Shown piece by piece: positions 63,824 through 64,000 of a stretch of DNA of 64,000 nucleotides; the stretch's first letter is position 1, and every line of letters starts with the position of its first letter. The notes beneath the pieces were generated by a model. It did not search any database and was not told the DNA's origin. It saw only the letters and a program-made list of their open reading frames with translations. Source of the stretch: Bacteroidota bacterium (GTDB taxonomy: Bacteria; Bacteroidota; Bacteroidia; Chitinophagales; Chitinophagaceae); the NCBI GenBank assembly GCA_029558715.1, contig JAKQEA010000078.1, positions 33,411-97,410 of the forward strand. The letters run 5' to 3'. The position numbers were made by a program, and so were the translations under genes.

Positions 63824-64000
63824 CTATCGAAGTTGCTTGACAACTGCTTCCAGTTGCAAGCCCATGTAATGGCAGAACTCCTCAACAGTAACAACCTGGT
63901 GATGCTGCTTGTTGAAGTGGTCCTTGATCTTCTTAATAAGGTTTCTACCATACCTGTCGCTTCTGCCTGTGATTACCTGAATGTCTTTCGGATAAATGCA
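63824..64000 (-). CDS. Small conserved protein, N-terminus beyond the window
   Basis: The minus-strand frame is open from base 64000 to a TAG at 63824-63826 and gives 58 residues: YPKDIQVITGRSDRYGRNL near the start, then IKKIKDHFNKQHHQ and VTVEEFCHYMGLQLEAVVKQL. The content is coherent and codon use is like that of genes. It resembles a family of short Bacteroidota proteins with a conserved ITGRS-RYGR block and a helix-turn-helix-like C-terminus; no function is known to me. Probably only a few residues are missing upstream. Confidence 0.65.
   Translation of the reverse strand, partial: CIYPKDIQVITGRSDRYGRNLIKKIKDHFNKQHHQVVTVEEFCHYMGLQLEAVVKQLR

Overview
The window is one contiguous piece of a Bacteroidota chromosome, most likely Chitinophagaceae or a close relative. 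This follows from the SusC/SusD pair, type IX secretion (T9SS) sorting domains of types A and B, PorP/SprF proteins, PKD-repeat surface proteins, promoters of the TTG-N18/19-TAnnTTTG kind, weak Shine-Dalgarno signals and moderate GC. No rRNA, tRNA, CRISPR array or intact insertion sequence was seen.

Left edge (1-3.2 kb): a phospholipase-D-like gene cut by the window start, a type I restriction remnant that joins the start of HsdR to the end of HsdS, a small conserved protein and a T9SS cargo protein. From 3.3 to 41.6 kb lies a housekeeping and envelope region: recN; zinc-ribbon protein with a Nif3-like protein; secreted DinB-like protein; MG2/TonB-plug protein; a 15-repeat PKD adhesin followed at once by a PorP/SprF partner; aquaporin; peroxiredoxin; RlmI-like methyltransferase; grpE-dnaJ; VWA protein; hpt; glucosaminidase; O-methyltransferase; sodium:solute symporter; LOG-family protein; a second PorP/SprF and PKD/SBBP pair; recG; GT2; a WecA-like transferase; and a large FAD/Fe-S dehydrogenase.

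Right part (41.7-63.3 kb): a sialoglycan utilisation locus. Twelve minus-strand genes run susC, susD, nanA-type lyase, nanM-type mutarotase, MFS transporter, two GH33 sialidases, AGE epimerase, sialate O-acetylesterase, GH20, GH2 and an SGNH-GH20 fusion. A divergent FadR/GntR-type regulator sits at its head. Inferred flow: esterases and sialidases strip O-acetyl groups and sialic acid from glycans, GH2 and GH20 enzymes trim the exposed Gal and HexNAc, SusCD imports glycans, the mutarotase and MFS carrier deliver sialic acid to the cytoplasm, the lyase yields ManNAc plus pyruvate, and the epimerase makes GlcNAc. No amino-sugar kinase is encoded here. A 19-bp palindrome overlaps the susC promoter, and a strong intrinsic terminator separates susCD from the catabolic genes.

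Small-scale oddities: a palindromic element that encodes LPxGxAGK in frame inside two unrelated proteins, a recG whose conserved N-terminus has no standard start codon, and an AC-rich non-coding tract with a degenerate GGGCA-AACAAA motif. The right edge holds the end of a small conserved minus-strand gene.
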